From assembly GCF_008297975.1 (NCBI RefSeq), contig NZ_VLNY01000011.1, positions 62,001-126,000 on the forward strand: DNA of 64,000 nucleotides, given 5' to 3'. This stretch comes from Antrihabitans cavernicola. GTDB taxonomy: Bacteria; Actinomycetota; Actinomycetes; Mycobacteriales; Mycobacteriaceae. The notes beneath the pieces were generated by a model that worked only from the letters and a program-made list of their open reading frames with translations, searched no databases and was not told the origin of the DNA. How positions within the stretch are numbered: position 1 is the stretch's first letter; each line of letters starts with the position of its first letter. Shown here piece after piece: positions 9,680 through 19,938 of this stretch. The translations under genes and the position numbers were made by a program.

Positions 9680-10807
9680 ATGGCAGCGAGCGCGACAGTT
9701 CCCGAAGATTTTGTCAGCGGACTGGAAGGCGTACTCGCCTTCACGACCGATATCGCCGAGCCGGACAAGGACGGCGGCGCCCTGCGGTACCGCGGTGTCG
9801 ACATCGAAGAGCTGGTTGCGGCCAACGTCACGTTCGGTGACGTGTGGTCCCTGCTGGTCGACGGTCGCTTCGGCCACGGACTGCCGCCCGCCGAGCCGTT
9901 CCCGCTGCCCATCCACACCGGCGACGTCCGCGTCGACGTCCAGGCCGGCCTGGCCATGCTCGCACCTATCTGGGGCTACCAGCCGGTGCTCGACATCGAC
10001 GACGAGACCGCACGCGATCAGCTCGCCCGCGCGTCGGTGATGGCGTTGTCCTATGTGGCCCAGTCGGCCCGTGGCATCTACCAGCCTGCCGTACCGCAGC
10101 AGGTCATCGACGAATGTTCCACCGTCACAGCACGATTCATGACTCGCTGGAAGGGTGACCCGGACCCACGCCACACCGAGGCGATCGACGCCTACTGGGT
10201 CTCTGCCGCCGAGCATGGCATGAACGCGTCGACGTTCACCGCCCGCGTCATCGCCTCCACCGGCGCCGACGTCGCTGCGTCGCTTTCCGGTGCCATCGGC
10301 GCGATGTCCGGTCCGCTACACGGCGGTGCGCCTGCCCGCGTGCTGCCGATGATCGAAGAGGTCGAGAAGCACGACGACGCACGTGCGCTGGTCAAGGGCA
10401 TCCTCGACCGCAAAGAAAAGCTCATGGGCTTCGGCCACCGTGTCTACCGGGCCGAAGACCCCCGCGCCCGGGTGCTGCGTGCCACCGCCAAACGGCTCGA
10501 CGCGCCGCGCTTCGAGGTTGCCGCTGCGTTGGAGCAGGCCGCTCTCGCCGAGCTTCGAGAGCGCCGCCCGGACCGCGCGATCGAAACCAACGTCGAGTTC
10601 TGGGCAGCGGTCATTCTCGACTTCGCCGAGGTGCCCGCGCACATGATGCCGGCGATGTTCACCTGCGGCCGCACTGCGGGCTGGTGCGCCCACATCCTGG
10701 AGCAGAAGCGCTTGGGCAAGCTGGTTCGCCCGGCAGCGCTCTACACCGGACCGAGCCCGCGTGCGCCGAAGGACGTCGAAGGCTGGGATCAGCTCAGCCG
10801 GAGCTGA
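9680..10807 (+). CDS. citA: Citrate synthase, short form (CitA type)
   Basis: A second citrate synthase of 375 residues that lacks the N-terminal extension of GltA at 4247. It keeps 'GAMSGPLHGGAPARVLPM', 'LMGFGHRVYRAEDPRARV' and 'NVEFWAAVILDFAEVPAHMM'. This group corresponds to mycobacterial CitA and relates to 2-methylcitrate synthases, so propionyl-CoA as an alternative substrate is possible. The ATG at 9680 follows a GAGAGAG-rich stretch and sits at the point where family similarity begins; an upstream ATG at 9620 is not needed. Confidence 0.92.
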   Translation: MAASATVPEDFVSGLEGVLAFTTDIAEPDKDGGALRYRGVDIEELVAANVTFGDVWSLLVDGRFGHGLPPAEPFPLPIHTGDVRVDVQAGLAMLAPIWGYQPVLDIDDETARDQLARASVMALSYVAQSARGIYQPAVPQQVIDECSTVTARFMTRWKGDPDPRHTEAIDAYWVSAAEHGMNASTFTARVIASTGADVAASLSGAIGAMSGPLHGGAPARVLPMIEEVEKHDDARALVKGILDRKEKLMGFGHRVYRAEDPRARVLRATAKRLDAPRFEVAAALEQAALAELRERRPDRAIETNVEFWAAVILDFAEVPAHMMPAMFTCGRTAGWCAHILEQKRLGKLVRPAALYTGPSPRAPKDVEGWDQLSRS

Positions 10808-10840
10808 ATCAGGGCCGCAATCGCACCAACTAGACTCTGA

Positions 10841-12007
<1,167 letters not shown>

Positions 12008-12145
12008 GTCATGTATCCAGCGCAACTCGGCTGACTTTCTCATCGAGCGGCGACCGGCCGCGTGTCCTCCCCAGTCAAGATCACAAGTGCATTACTGTCG
12101 GTTGGACGGGCGGATATCGCGAGCCGGCGCGATAAGGAGGTCGAA

Positions 12146-13066
12146 GTGCGAGAACTGAGAGTGATCGGACTCGAGCCCAGCGGTACGCACCTTGTGTGCG
12201 CCGATTCCGAGACCGGCCAAAAGTTCCGGCTGCCAGCCGATGACAAGCTCCGCGCGGCTTCCCGCGGAGACATCGCACGCTTTGGTCAGATTGAGATCGA
12301 GATGGAAAGCACGCTACGGCCCAAGGACATCCAGGCTCGGATCCGCGCAGGCGCCTCGGTCGAACAGGTTGCCGCCGAATCCGGAATGGCGGCCAGCCGC
12401 GTCGAGCGGTTCGCCTATCCGGTTCTGCTCGAGCGATCCCGCGCCGCCGATCTTGCCCAGAAGGGTCATCCCGTTCGGGAGAACGGCCCTGCGGTCATGA
12501 CGCTCGCCGAGGTGGTGCAGCTTGCCTTCAAGGCTCGCGGACACAACTTCGAGCAGGCGGAGTGGGACGCGTGGAAGGACGACGACGGCCACTGGGTCGC
12601 GCAGTTGACCTGGAAGGCGGGCCGCAGCAACAACGCTGCCCACTGGACCTTCCTGCCCGACGCGCACGGTGGCACCGTCAGGGCAATGGACAAGGCCGCA
12701 ACGGATCTGGTGGATCCGGACTTCGGTCGTCCGCTGCGCGGCCTCGCGCCGGTCCCGATGGCGACGGTTGTCGACGGGGCCGCAGTCGACGCACCCGCGG
12801 CCGACGACACCCAGCACACTCTGGACGACTACTACAGCTCGGTGCCGAGCAACGCCCCGACGACCACCGAGCCAGAACGGGTGGAGCAGTCGGAGCCGGT
12901 GACCGCGACGGGCGAGACCGCACCGAGGTCCAGCTCCAGCGAGGCCGGCGAGTCGGCGGCACCGAAGCCGGCCCCCGCGCACCAGAACAGCAAGGACAAG
13001 CGCGGCAAACCGTCGATGCCGTCCTGGGAAGACGTGCTGCTCGGTGTTCGGAGCTCCGGGCACTAG
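12146..13066 (+). CDS. sepH: SepH-type cell division protein (DUF3071)
   Basis: An actinobacterial division protein. SepH is known to bind FtsZ and stimulate its assembly. The N-terminal domain (about 1-170) starts 'VRELRVIGLEPSGTHLVCAD' and includes a helix-turn-helix-like segment 'IRAGASVEQVAAESGMAASR'. A long Ala/Pro/Ser-rich disordered linker follows, and the C-terminal tail has the conserved 'KRGKPSMPSWEDVLLGVRS'. The GTG at 12146 with a perfect GGAGG 5 nt upstream fixes the start; the frame open from 12062 is not used. 306 residues. Confidence 0.93.
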   Translation: MRELRVIGLEPSGTHLVCADSETGQKFRLPADDKLRAASRGDIARFGQIEIEMESTLRPKDIQARIRAGASVEQVAAESGMAASRVERFAYPVLLERSRAADLAQKGHPVRENGPAVMTLAEVVQLAFKARGHNFEQAEWDAWKDDDGHWVAQLTWKAGRSNNAAHWTFLPDAHGGTVRAMDKAATDLVDPDFGRPLRGLAPVPMATVVDGAAVDAPAADDTQHTLDDYYSSVPSNAPTTTEPERVEQSEPVTATGETAPRSSSSEAGESAAPKPAPAHQNSKDKRGKPSMPSWEDVLLGVRSSGH

Positions 13067-13143
13067 CCTTGCTTCTGTTCTCCTAGTAGGGACAAAAGTC
13101 GTAGTCTTTTGCTTCGAGAACGGACGAAAGCGAGGTGTCGGCC

Positions 13144-13887
13144 GTGGCGGCCAAAGCATCAACGATCTGGTACGTGGACGCCCCGGACCCGCACGCGGTC
13201 CTTCGCGAGCATCCTGAGTCGGATCACGATGCGGCACAGGCGTTGGCGGGCAGGCTCTTTCCCGATCGGGTAGCGGTACCGACGAGCAGCGCCCCCATCT
13301 CCGCGGGCGCGGGCGTCGTCGCCAACGAGATCTTCATCGGCTGCTATCCGGGCGTCACGGTGGTCTGCAGTCCGCAGTTGGCGCTGCCGCGTCCCTCGGA
13401 GATTCCCGGTGGGTGGATCAGACCGCTGGCATCCGAGCAGACGTTTCTGATAGCTTTCGACGCCCGCCACGAATGGGGTGCGTTCGCGATCTGGGAACGC
13501 GGTGCGTTGCGGCGCTCGTTCAGCGCGACCAAGGTGCATATCCACGAGGACCTCGGCCTGCCGCTGGTGTGGGAACGGCCGTTCTGGGCGGGAGAATTTC
13601 CTATCGCCCATCCGCCCGGAGTACTCCCCGATCCGCAGTCGCTGCCCTTCGATCCGCAGCAGTTCGCCGATGCCGCCAATCGCAAATGGCTGACCTTCGG
13701 CTATCAGGGCGACCGCACAGGTGCTCTCGAACCATCGGCCATCGTGGTCACGGGCTTCGCGCTCTACAAGGAGGGCGAAGTTCCGACCGCGACGCCTGCC
13801 CGCCACCAGCAACAGCAACAGCAACACGTCGGAACCGACGAGGGTCGCGCCGCCAAGCGTAAATGGTTGCGCAGGAAGAACAGCTGA
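13144..13887 (+). CDS. DUF6928-like conserved actinobacterial protein
   Basis: A 247-residue cytoplasmic protein that I recognise as the DUF6928 type, with no known function. It starts 'AAKASTIWYVDAPDPHAVLR' and is rich in Trp and Pro through the core ('ARHEWGAFAIWERGALRRSF'). It ends in a run of six Gln and a basic tail ('KRKWLRRKNS'). The GTG at 13144 lies 8 nt after GAGG; a GTG at 13135 is the alternative. It is convergent with the DUF2537 gene, with no bases between the two stop codons. The upstream gap 13067-13143 holds a 6-bp inverted repeat but no gene. Confidence 0.7.
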   Translation: MAAKASTIWYVDAPDPHAVLREHPESDHDAAQALAGRLFPDRVAVPTSSAPISAGAGVVANEIFIGCYPGVTVVCSPQLALPRPSEIPGGWIRPLASEQTFLIAFDARHEWGAFAIWERGALRRSFSATKVHIHEDLGLPLVWERPFWAGEFPIAHPPGVLPDPQSLPFDPQQFADAANRKWLTFGYQGDRTGALEPSAIVVTGFALYKEGEVPTATPARHQQQQQQHVGTDEGRAAKRKWLRRKNS

Positions 13888-14187
13888 CTACAGCGCGCTG
13901 AGCAGCAGTGCGATCCAGCCCAGCAGCACGCCTGCGCTCACGCCGTAGATCACCCAGCGGATCGTCCTGGCGCGGCGCCACCGCCACAGCGTCGGCAACG
14001 CACCACCCACCGCCACCACGTTGATCCCTACCGCCAGAAACGGATTCACGCGCGCGAGCGCCAGTCCGAACGCGACGATGGCCGCAAGCATCAGGGCACC
14101 TGTCATCGTCGCGACGAGCAAACCCGTCGGCCACGGTGTCGGTTCCGACGAGTCGATGTCGACCGGATCGCCGAATAACTGCCTCAC
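13888..14187 (-). CDS. DUF2537 small membrane protein
   Basis: A 99-residue protein with three predicted membrane helices after a soluble N-terminus of about 20 residues ('RQLFGDPVDIDSSEPTPWP'). A short basic loop 'WRWRRARTIRW' separates the last two helices. Family and gene position match the small membrane protein that follows the rRNA methyltransferase gene in mycobacteria. The GTG at 14187 overlaps the methyltransferase stop in a GTGA 4-bp overlap, fixing the start and showing coupling. Function unknown. Confidence 0.85.
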   Translation of the reverse strand: MRQLFGDPVDIDSSEPTPWPTGLLVATMTGALMLAAIVAFGLALARVNPFLAVGINVVAVGGALPTLWRWRRARTIRWVIYGVSAGVLLGWIALLLSAL

Positions 14188-14990
14188 CCTTGCATCCTGA
14201 CACGTTCGTAGAACGCCATGGCGGCAGCGGTGGCGACATTGAGCGAATCGGTGCCGGGTGCCATCGGAATTCGGGCTCTGACATCCGTTGCGCGCATGGT
14301 GTGTTCGGCTAGACCAGGGCCCTCCGCGCCTAGCAGCAGCGCGACCCGCTCCCCCGTCATCGCCTGTGCCAACGGCACCGCGGTCGGGTTGGGCGTCAGT
14401 GCGATCACTTGAAATCCCTTCTGCCGGATCAGGTCCAGCCCGCGTGGCCAATCCGGGACGCGGGCAAACGGAACGCGGAGAACATGCCCCATCGAGACTC
14501 GAACCGCGCGCCGATACAGCGGATCGGCACACTTGTCGCCGAACAGCACTGCGTCGGCACCCAATCCGGCGGCGTTGCGAAACATGGAACCGAGATTCTC
14601 GTGATCGTTGACGCCTTCGAGTACGGCGACCGTACGCGCACCGTCGAGCACATCGTCGAGTTCCAGCGCCGGCGGGCGATGCGCGGCGGCGAGCACGCCG
14701 CGATTGAGATGAAAGCCCACCACATCGGCCATCACGTCCGCAGTGGTGCGATAGAACGGCACGTCGAGGTCGGCGATCGTGTCGAGCAGTTCGAGCCTGC
14801 GCCGTTCCACGCCGAGAAACGCGTGCGTCCGGAACCGCGACTGGACCAATCGCTCCGCGACCAGCACACCCTCGGCGATCACCAAACCCTTGCCGTCCGG
14901 TAGGTCCGGGCGCCGGTCGGACGAATTGAGATCGCGAAAATCGTCCAGGCGAGGATCGGCTGGATCAGCTATGTCGACAACGAAAGCCAC
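14184..14990 (-). CDS. TrmH/SpoU-family RNA 2'-O-methyltransferase
   Basis: A SPOUT-fold SAM-dependent RNA methyltransferase of 268 residues. Residues 1-100 form the substrate-binding N-domain ('GKGLVIAEGVLVAERLVQS'). The catalytic knot shows motif 1 'NDHENLGSMFRNAAGLGADA', motif 2 'ALLLGAEGPGL' and motif 3 'DSLNVATAAAMAFYER'. The RNA target is not readable, though rRNA is likely from the family. The GTG at 14990 is taken because the family N-terminus 'VAFVVDIADPADPRLDDF' begins there; a clear ribosome-binding site is not seen. It lies just after an MFS gene and overlaps DUF2537. Confidence 0.92.
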   Translation of the reverse strand: MAFVVDIADPADPRLDDFRDLNSSDRRPDLPDGKGLVIAEGVLVAERLVQSRFRTHAFLGVERRRLELLDTIADLDVPFYRTTADVMADVVGFHLNRGVLAAAHRPPALELDDVLDGARTVAVLEGVNDHENLGSMFRNAAGLGADAVLFGDKCADPLYRRAVRVSMGHVLRVPFARVPDWPRGLDLIRQKGFQVIALTPNPTAVPLAQAMTGERVALLLGAEGPGLAEHTMRATDVRARIPMAPGTDSLNVATAAAMAFYERVRMQG

Positions 14991-14994
14991 CCGA

Positions 14995-16230
14995 CTATCT
15001 TGCCGGTCGCTCCGGAAGTCGATGCAACCGCCGCAGGAACGCACCGCCGACCAGCGCCGCGACCAACGAGATCGCCCCACCAACGACCAGCGGTGCGCGC
15101 GGCGACGTGATGTCGGCCAGTTGCCCCAACAGCGGACTGCCCAATGGTGTTCCGCCCAGAAAGCACAGCATGTAGATGCCCATGACGCGGCCGCGCATGT
15201 CCGACGGCACCGACATCTGGAGGATGTTCATCGCCGACGTGGTGAAGGTGAGCACCGCGGCGCCGGTGGGAATCAAGGCGATCGCGACCAACGGATAGCT
15301 CGGCATGAAGCCGACGGCCATCTCCAGCGCGCCGAACGCCGTTGCCGCCCCGAGAAATACACCCAGCTGAGCTGGTCCGGTTCGACGCGCGGCAATCGTC
15401 GCGCCCGCGAGCGTTCCGATGGCCAGGGTGGTCGACAGCAAACCGTAGGCATCCGCGCCGCGTCCGAAGCTGTTGCGCGCCAGCACCGCCAGGCTGATCG
15501 GAAAGTTCAGGCCGAACGTCGAGACCATGAACACGGTTGCGAGGAGCACCCGCAGATCGGCGCGCTCCCACACGTAGCGGAATCCGGCCCTGATCTGTCC
15601 ACCTGCCTTTGCCGCGTGCTCGACGACGTTGAGCTTGCTTACGTCCATCCAGACCAGCGCGGCGATCACACAGGCGAACGACACGACGTTGATCAGGAAC
15701 ACCCACCCGGTGCCCACCAAGGTGATCAGCACACCCGAGATTGCAGGTCCCACGATGCGGGCAAGGTTGAACGTCATGGAGTTCAACGCAATTGCGTTGG
15801 ACAGCAGGTCTTTACCGACCATCTCGATGGTGAACGATTGCCGGACCGGCGCGTCGATCGCGGACGCACAACCCATCGCGAACGCCAGCAGATAGACGTG
15901 CCACAGCGCCACCACGCCACCGACGTCGAGCACACCGAGAACGAGCCCGGATGCCGCCATCGCGAGCTGCGTCATGATGAGAATTCGACGTTTGTCGTAG
16001 CGATCGGCGAGCACGCCGCCCCATACGGACAGCACCAGCGTCGGCCCGAATTGCAGTGCCATGACGATGCCTACCGCGAGGGCGTTCCCGTTGGAAAGGG
16101 TGAGCACCAACCAGTCCTGCGCCACCCGCTGCATCCAGGTGCCGATGAGTGAAACGATCTGACCGGACGCCCACAACCGATAGTTGCGCTCTCGCAGCGC
16201 TGCGAACATCGACACGGAGCGTTGGGGCAC
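14995..16230 (-). CDS. MFS transporter beside a MarR regulator
   Basis: A 12-helix major facilitator of about 411 residues, beginning 'FAALRERNYRLWASGQIVS' and with the loop motif 'SVWGGVLADRYDKRRILI'. It resembles the MFS_3 exporters, like the protein at 7546. Start candidates are GTG 16230, GTG 16215 and ATG 16209; the first gives the most room between the MarR stop (16257) and the start but no strong ribosome-binding site is seen. Cotranscription with the MarR regulator suggests that the regulator controls this efflux gene. Confidence 0.85.
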   Translation of the reverse strand: MPQRSVSMFAALRERNYRLWASGQIVSLIGTWMQRVAQDWLVLTLSNGNALAVGIVMALQFGPTLVLSVWGGVLADRYDKRRILIMTQLAMAASGLVLGVLDVGGVVALWHVYLLAFAMGCASAIDAPVRQSFTIEMVGKDLLSNAIALNSMTFNLARIVGPAISGVLITLVGTGWVFLINVVSFACVIAALVWMDVSKLNVVEHAAKAGGQIRAGFRYVWERADLRVLLATVFMVSTFGLNFPISLAVLARNSFGRGADAYGLLSTTLAIGTLAGATIAARRTGPAQLGVFLGAATAFGALEMAVGFMPSYPLVAIALIPTGAAVLTFTTSAMNILQMSVPSDMRGRVMGIYMLCFLGGTPLGSPLLGQLADITSPRAPLVVGGAISLVAALVGGAFLRRLHRLPERPAR

Positions 16231-16256
16231 AGACCCATAATGCCTTGGCGGGTCTG

Positions 16257-16691
16257 CTACTCCGAGTTGCTGACGATGTCCCTGATGATCACGACGGCGT
16301 CGCGCAAGGTCTCCAGTTGCTTCTTGTCGAGCGCAGTCAGCTGCTCGGTGATCCACTTCTCGCGAGCGCTCGTCTCGTCGGCGATGAGATCGCGACCCGA
16401 GTCGGACAGCGACACGATGATCTGACGACCGTCCGTGGGATGCGGGCTGCGTTCGACCATTCCGATGTCGGTCAACGACGCGATCACCCGCGTCATCGAC
16501 GGCGGCTGCACGCGCTCTTTGCCTGCGAGGGCGCCAGGTGTCATTGCGCCGTCGCGGCTCAGGGTGGCGAGCGCCGAGAGCTGAGTCAGCGACACCTTGG
16601 AATCGGCCCTGCGGCCGCGCAAGTGTCGCGCCAAACGAACGACGGCCAGCGAGAGATCACTGGCGAGCGCTCGTATTTCGGTGTTCGTCAC
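16257..16691 (-). CDS. MarR-family transcriptional regulator
   Basis: A winged-helix repressor of 144 residues. The DNA-binding part covers about 33-100 with 'LTQLSALATLSRDGAMTPG' and the wing 'VERSPHPTDGRQIIVSLSD'. N- and C-terminal helices form the dimer interface. A TATTGT -10 box lies at 16699-16704, exactly 7 nt before the GTG, so the mRNA is probably leaderless. It heads an operon with the MFS exporter gene and likely represses both when no ligand is bound. Confidence 0.9.
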   Translation of the reverse strand: MTNTEIRALASDLSLAVVRLARHLRGRRADSKVSLTQLSALATLSRDGAMTPGALAGKERVQPPSMTRVIASLTDIGMVERSPHPTDGRQIIVSLSDSGRDLIADETSAREKWITEQLTALDKKQLETLRDAVVIIRDIVSNSE

Positions 16692-16724
16692 GCCAGTAAC
16701 AATACGGCAACACCGCAGGTCCGG

Positions 16725-18194
16725 TTACGTAATCGCGTCGGTGATCGGGTCGATTGCGAAGTACGCCACAAATAGTGCCGCAACCACCCACAGCAGGGGG
16801 TGAACGTGCTTTGCGCGGCCCTTGCCGACTGCCAACACCACCCACGCGATGAAGCCGACACCGATGCCGTTGGCGATGGAGTAGGTGAACGGCATGACGA
16901 CGATGGTGAGGAACGCGGGAAGCGCAATCGAGAAGTCACCGAAATCGATGTCGCGCACCTGACCGATCATCAGCGCGCCCACCACCACGAGCGCAGGAGC
17001 CGCCGCTTCGATGGGCACCACCGAGTACAGCGGCGTCAGGAACATCGCGGCCAGGAACAGCACGCCGGTGACGATGTTGGCCAGGCCGGTGCGCGCGCCT
17101 TCCGCTATGCCGGAAGCGGATTCGACGAAAACCGTGTTCGACGACGAAGACGCGGCACCACCGACGACGGCGCCCGCACCCTCGACGACGAGCGCGCGGC
17201 CGATGTTCGGGAGGTTGCCCTTCGAGTCGGTGAGCCCTGCCTCCTTACCGAGCCCGGTCATGGTTCCCATGGCGTCGAAGAAGTTGGCAAGTACGAGCGT
17301 GAACACCAGCAAGCTCGCTGCCAGAGCACCGATCCGGGTGAATGCGCCGAACAGGCTGACGTCACCGACCAGCGAGAGGTCCGGGATCTGGAACAGGTCG
17401 GTCGGCAACGCGGGAACGCTGAGGTTCCACCCCTTCGGATTGACGCCCTTGGACGGCCCGACATCGGCGATCGCTTCGACGATCGCGGCGAAGATCGTGG
17501 TCACCACGATGCCGATCAGCAAGCCGCCGCGGACTTTACGAGCTACCAGCACACCCATCAGGAGCAGACCGAAGACGAAGATGACGGTCGGCCACGACGC
17601 GATGGAACCGTCGATACCGAGCCCGACGGGGACCGTCGTATGTGCCGCGTCGGGCAGCCTGCGGACGAATCCGGAGTCGACGAGACCGATGAGCGCGATG
17701 AACATTCCGATACCGGCCGCGATTGCGGCCTTCAATTCCGCTGGGACAGCATTGAATACGGCGGTTCGGAATCCGGTGACCGCCAGGAGCACGATGATGA
17801 TGCCGTCGATCACCACCAGACCCATGGCCTCCGGCCAGCTCACCTGCGGCGAAATCGTCACTGCCAGCAAGGTGTTGATGCCGAGCCCGGTCGCGATGGC
17901 GAACGGATAGTTGGCGACCAGACCGAAGATGATGCTCATGACGCCGGCTACCAGCGCCGTCACCGCCGCGACCTGAGTGACGGGCAGGATGTGGCCGAGC
18001 ACATCCTTTTTCGCAACGGCGTCGTCGGCGGAGAAGCTTCCGAGGATCAGCGGGTTGAGCACCACGATGTAGGCCATGGCGACGAACGTGACAAGGCCGC
18101 CACGCACTTCGGTCGCCACCGTCGAGCCACGTTCACCGATCTTGAAGTAACTGTCGAGCCAGGTGGAGTTTCCAGCCATCTCGCGCGTCCCCAT
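16725..18194 (-). CDS. NCS2-family purine permease (AzgA type)
   Basis: A membrane permease of 489 residues with roughly 14 helices. Family signs are 'GERGSTVATEVRGGLVTFVA', 'MAYIVVLNPLIL', 'GLGINTLLAVTISPQVSWPE', 'FFDAMGTMTGLGKEAGL' and 'GAASSSSNTVFVESASG'. AzgA-like members import adenine, guanine or hypoxanthine by proton symport, which is the likely role here. Start: ATG 18194, or ATG 18179 ('MAGNSTWLDSYF'), which is equally acceptable. It is divergent from the DUF2530 gene. Confidence 0.93.
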   Translation of the reverse strand: MGTREMAGNSTWLDSYFKIGERGSTVATEVRGGLVTFVAMAYIVVLNPLILGSFSADDAVAKKDVLGHILPVTQVAAVTALVAGVMSIIFGLVANYPFAIATGLGINTLLAVTISPQVSWPEAMGLVVIDGIIIVLLAVTGFRTAVFNAVPAELKAAIAAGIGMFIALIGLVDSGFVRRLPDAAHTTVPVGLGIDGSIASWPTVIFVFGLLLMGVLVARKVRGGLLIGIVVTTIFAAIVEAIADVGPSKGVNPKGWNLSVPALPTDLFQIPDLSLVGDVSLFGAFTRIGALAASLLVFTLVLANFFDAMGTMTGLGKEAGLTDSKGNLPNIGRALVVEGAGAVVGGAASSSSNTVFVESASGIAEGARTGLANIVTGVLFLAAMFLTPLYSVVPIEAAAPALVVVGALMIGQVRDIDFGDFSIALPAFLTIVVMPFTYSIANGIGVGFIAWVVLAVGKGRAKHVHPLLWVVAALFVAYFAIDPITDAIT

Positions 18195-18283
18195 CCGCCG
18201 AAGGTGCTTGCACGTGCGAGATTAAGCTACCGAGCCGCCGTCGGCGCACCGAGACGGGCAAAAGGCGTTGTAGCGTAGGCCGG

Positions 18284-18550
18284 GTGAGCACCCCGACACC
18301 CGCGGAACACCAGCCTGCCGTGCCCGAGATTCCGGCACGCTTCACCGATCCCCGCCCGGTGCTGATGATCGGGACCGTGTTGTTCGTGATCGCCACCGTC
18401 GTGGTGTTGCTCGCGGGCGATCGCTGGAACGACGCGTTGCCGACCTGCTACACGGGCATCGCCATCGGGGTGCTGGGATACAGCATCTTCTGGATCCAGC
18501 GCGGCGCAGCTCGCCGCGGCAGCAAAGGTGCGCAGCAGGGCTTGACTTAG
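18284..18550 (+). CDS. DUF2530 small membrane protein
   Basis: An 88-residue protein with two membrane helices (about 27-45 and 57-72) between a Pro-rich N-terminus and a basic tail. It matches the actinobacterial DUF2530 family in length and in the 'FWIQRGAARRG' end. A TAGCGT -10 box at 18271-18276 sits 7 nt before the GTG, so it is probably read from a leaderless mRNA. Function unknown. Confidence 0.85.
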   Translation: MSTPTPAEHQPAVPEIPARFTDPRPVLMIGTVLFVIATVVVLLAGDRWNDALPTCYTGIAIGVLGYSIFWIQRGAARRGSKGAQQGLT

Positions 18551-18562
18551 TGTCCCGAGTCG

Positions 18563-19195
18563 CTAGTCGGACCCGGTCGCCTGCGACGCGATGATGCTCG
18601 CGATCCTGTCCAGTTGGTCGTAGGCGGTCTCGTTGTCCTGATCGACCAACCACCGCAACACCAAGCCGTCGATCATCGACAGCATCAGTCGGCTCAGTAC
18701 CTCCACCGGGACAGCCCATTCGGTGGCGGTCAGCGACGCCGCACGGTCGAGCAGGTCGCGAACCGTCGCATCGTTGAATGTGTATTGTTCGCGGGCGATT
18801 TCGACCTTCTCCGGCGCATCGTCCGCTCGTAACGCGAACGTGGTCACCTCGTAGGTGAGCAGCTGCCGGTCCGGCGTCTGCTCCACGTTGTGCCACATGG
18901 CGCGCAGCGCGAGATTGGTGAAGGCACGCAGGGATTCGAGGCCGGTGCCGTGCCATTCGATGACCTCAGGATCGGAATCCACGGAATCGCGTAACTCGAT
19001 GGAGAGCGCCTTGACCAGTTCGGTCATCAGCGCGTCTTTGCTGTCGAAGCAATAGTGAACGACGCCGAGCGAGACCCCCGCAGCTTGTGCGACATCACGA
19101 GTGGTAACCGCTGCGACGCCTTTGCTTTCGGCCAAACCGATCGCCGCATCGATGAGATGAGCCCTGCGTTGCTCGATATTCAGTCTGGTCGGCAC
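18563..19195 (-). CDS. TetR-family regulator (BetI-like)
   Basis: A TetR repressor of about 210 residues. The N-terminal HTH reads 'VTTRDVAQAAGVSLGVVHYC', followed by 'FDSKDALMTELVKAL' and an all-helical ligand-binding domain. The GTG at 19195 lies 12 nt after AGGGA; a TTG at 19207 is too close to that box. A Crp-like palindrome (19221-19236) and two AGTCAAT direct repeats (19202-19208, 19225-19231) lie just upstream. No transporter or enzyme gene is coupled to it, so its targets are unclear. Confidence 0.88.
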   Translation of the reverse strand: MPTRLNIEQRRAHLIDAAIGLAESKGVAAVTTRDVAQAAGVSLGVVHYCFDSKDALMTELVKALSIELRDSVDSDPEVIEWHGTGLESLRAFTNLALRAMWHNVEQTPDRQLLTYEVTTFALRADDAPEKVEIAREQYTFNDATVRDLLDRAASLTATEWAVPVEVLSRLMLSMIDGLVLRWLVDQDNETAYDQLDRIASIIASQATGSD

Positions 19196-19220
19196 GGGTG
19201 CAGTCAATCCCTACTATTCG

Positions 19221-19236
19221 TGTGAGTCAATTCACC
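19221..19236. promoter_or_regulatory. Candidate Crp/GlxR-type site, one mismatch
   Basis: TGTGA-N6-TCACC matches nine of the ten conserved positions of the Crp/GlxR palindrome. It lies 26 bp upstream of the TetR start at 19195. One of a pair of AGTCAAT direct repeats overlaps it. Confidence 0.4.
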
Positions 19237-19267
19237 GCGCCGTAACTGGACGATCGACCAGAAGAAG

Positions 19268-19930
19268 TCAGAACACTCCCGGAATTTCGAGCGCCATTCG
19301 GACGTCGTCCGGCTTCCCCAGCGTCACGATGGCAATCCGAATCATGGTCGATCGTGCGTCCGCCGTGACATCCGCCGAGCCGCCCAACGCGACCACTCGG
19401 TAGACCAGGAACTCGCACGCATTGAGCAAAGCGTCGAGATCCAACGGGTTCGGAGCGTCACGCCCCAACTCGACGATCCGTCGGACGACGATGGTTCGAA
19501 TGTCGTCGATGGCCTTGGTTCGATGCGCCGACACCGGCGACGACCTGTCGTAGAGCTCGCTGAACAACGGACCCAACAACGGACCTCGCGCGTGCGCCCA
19601 GTCGATATAGGCGTCGATCACCGAGATCGCCATGGCGACGTCGTCACCAGCTGCCTCGATCGCCTTCGTCAGTCCCGCGACCAGCGCGCGATCGGACTCC
19701 TCCAGCAGCACGTTCAGCGGTTCCTCGGCGTTCGCGAAGTAGCGATAGAAAGTCGGCCGCGAGATGCCCGCACCGTCGAGTATCAGGGCAACGCTCAACC
19801 CGCGAGAGCCGTGCTTCGCAAAGACGTCGGCCGTGGCGCCGATGATGCGCGCCCGCACCTGCTCGGCTTCCTCGGCCGTCTGCGGGGGCCGTCCCCGCCG
19901 CGGCGATTGCTTGACATCGGTCACACCCAT
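19268..19930 (-). CDS. TetR-family regulator of the gabD2-like operon
   Basis: A TetR repressor of 220 residues with a basic N-terminal arm ('SPRRGRPPQTAEEAEQVRAR'), an HTH ('LSVALILDGAGISRPTFYRY') and a helical effector domain. It is divergent from the aldehyde dehydrogenase/SDR operon and separated from it by two perfect palindromes (19939-19956 and 19958-19971). This is the standard layout for an autoregulated repressor that also controls the neighbouring operon; the inducer is probably a substrate of that pathway. Confidence 0.9.
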   Translation of the reverse strand: MGVTDVKQSPRRGRPPQTAEEAEQVRARIIGATADVFAKHGSRGLSVALILDGAGISRPTFYRYFANAEEPLNVLLEESDRALVAGLTKAIEAAGDDVAMAISVIDAYIDWAHARGPLLGPLFSELYDRSSPVSAHRTKAIDDIRTIVVRRIVELGRDAPNPLDLDALLNACEFLVYRVVALGGSADVTADARSTMIRIAIVTLGKPDDVRMALEIPGVF

Positions 19931-19938
19931 GAGGTTAG

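Noticed and set aside
13093-13111. CAAAAG/CTTTTG inverted repeat upstream of the DUF6928-like gene
   Set aside because: Only six pairs with a 7-nt AT-rich loop; may just be part of a promoter, and no regulator is adjacent.
14779-18278. Two long plus-strand frames (14779-16152 and 16800-18278)
   Set aside because: They are antisense to the MFS and NCS2 permease genes and consist of His/Arg/Asp/Gln-rich low-quality sequence.
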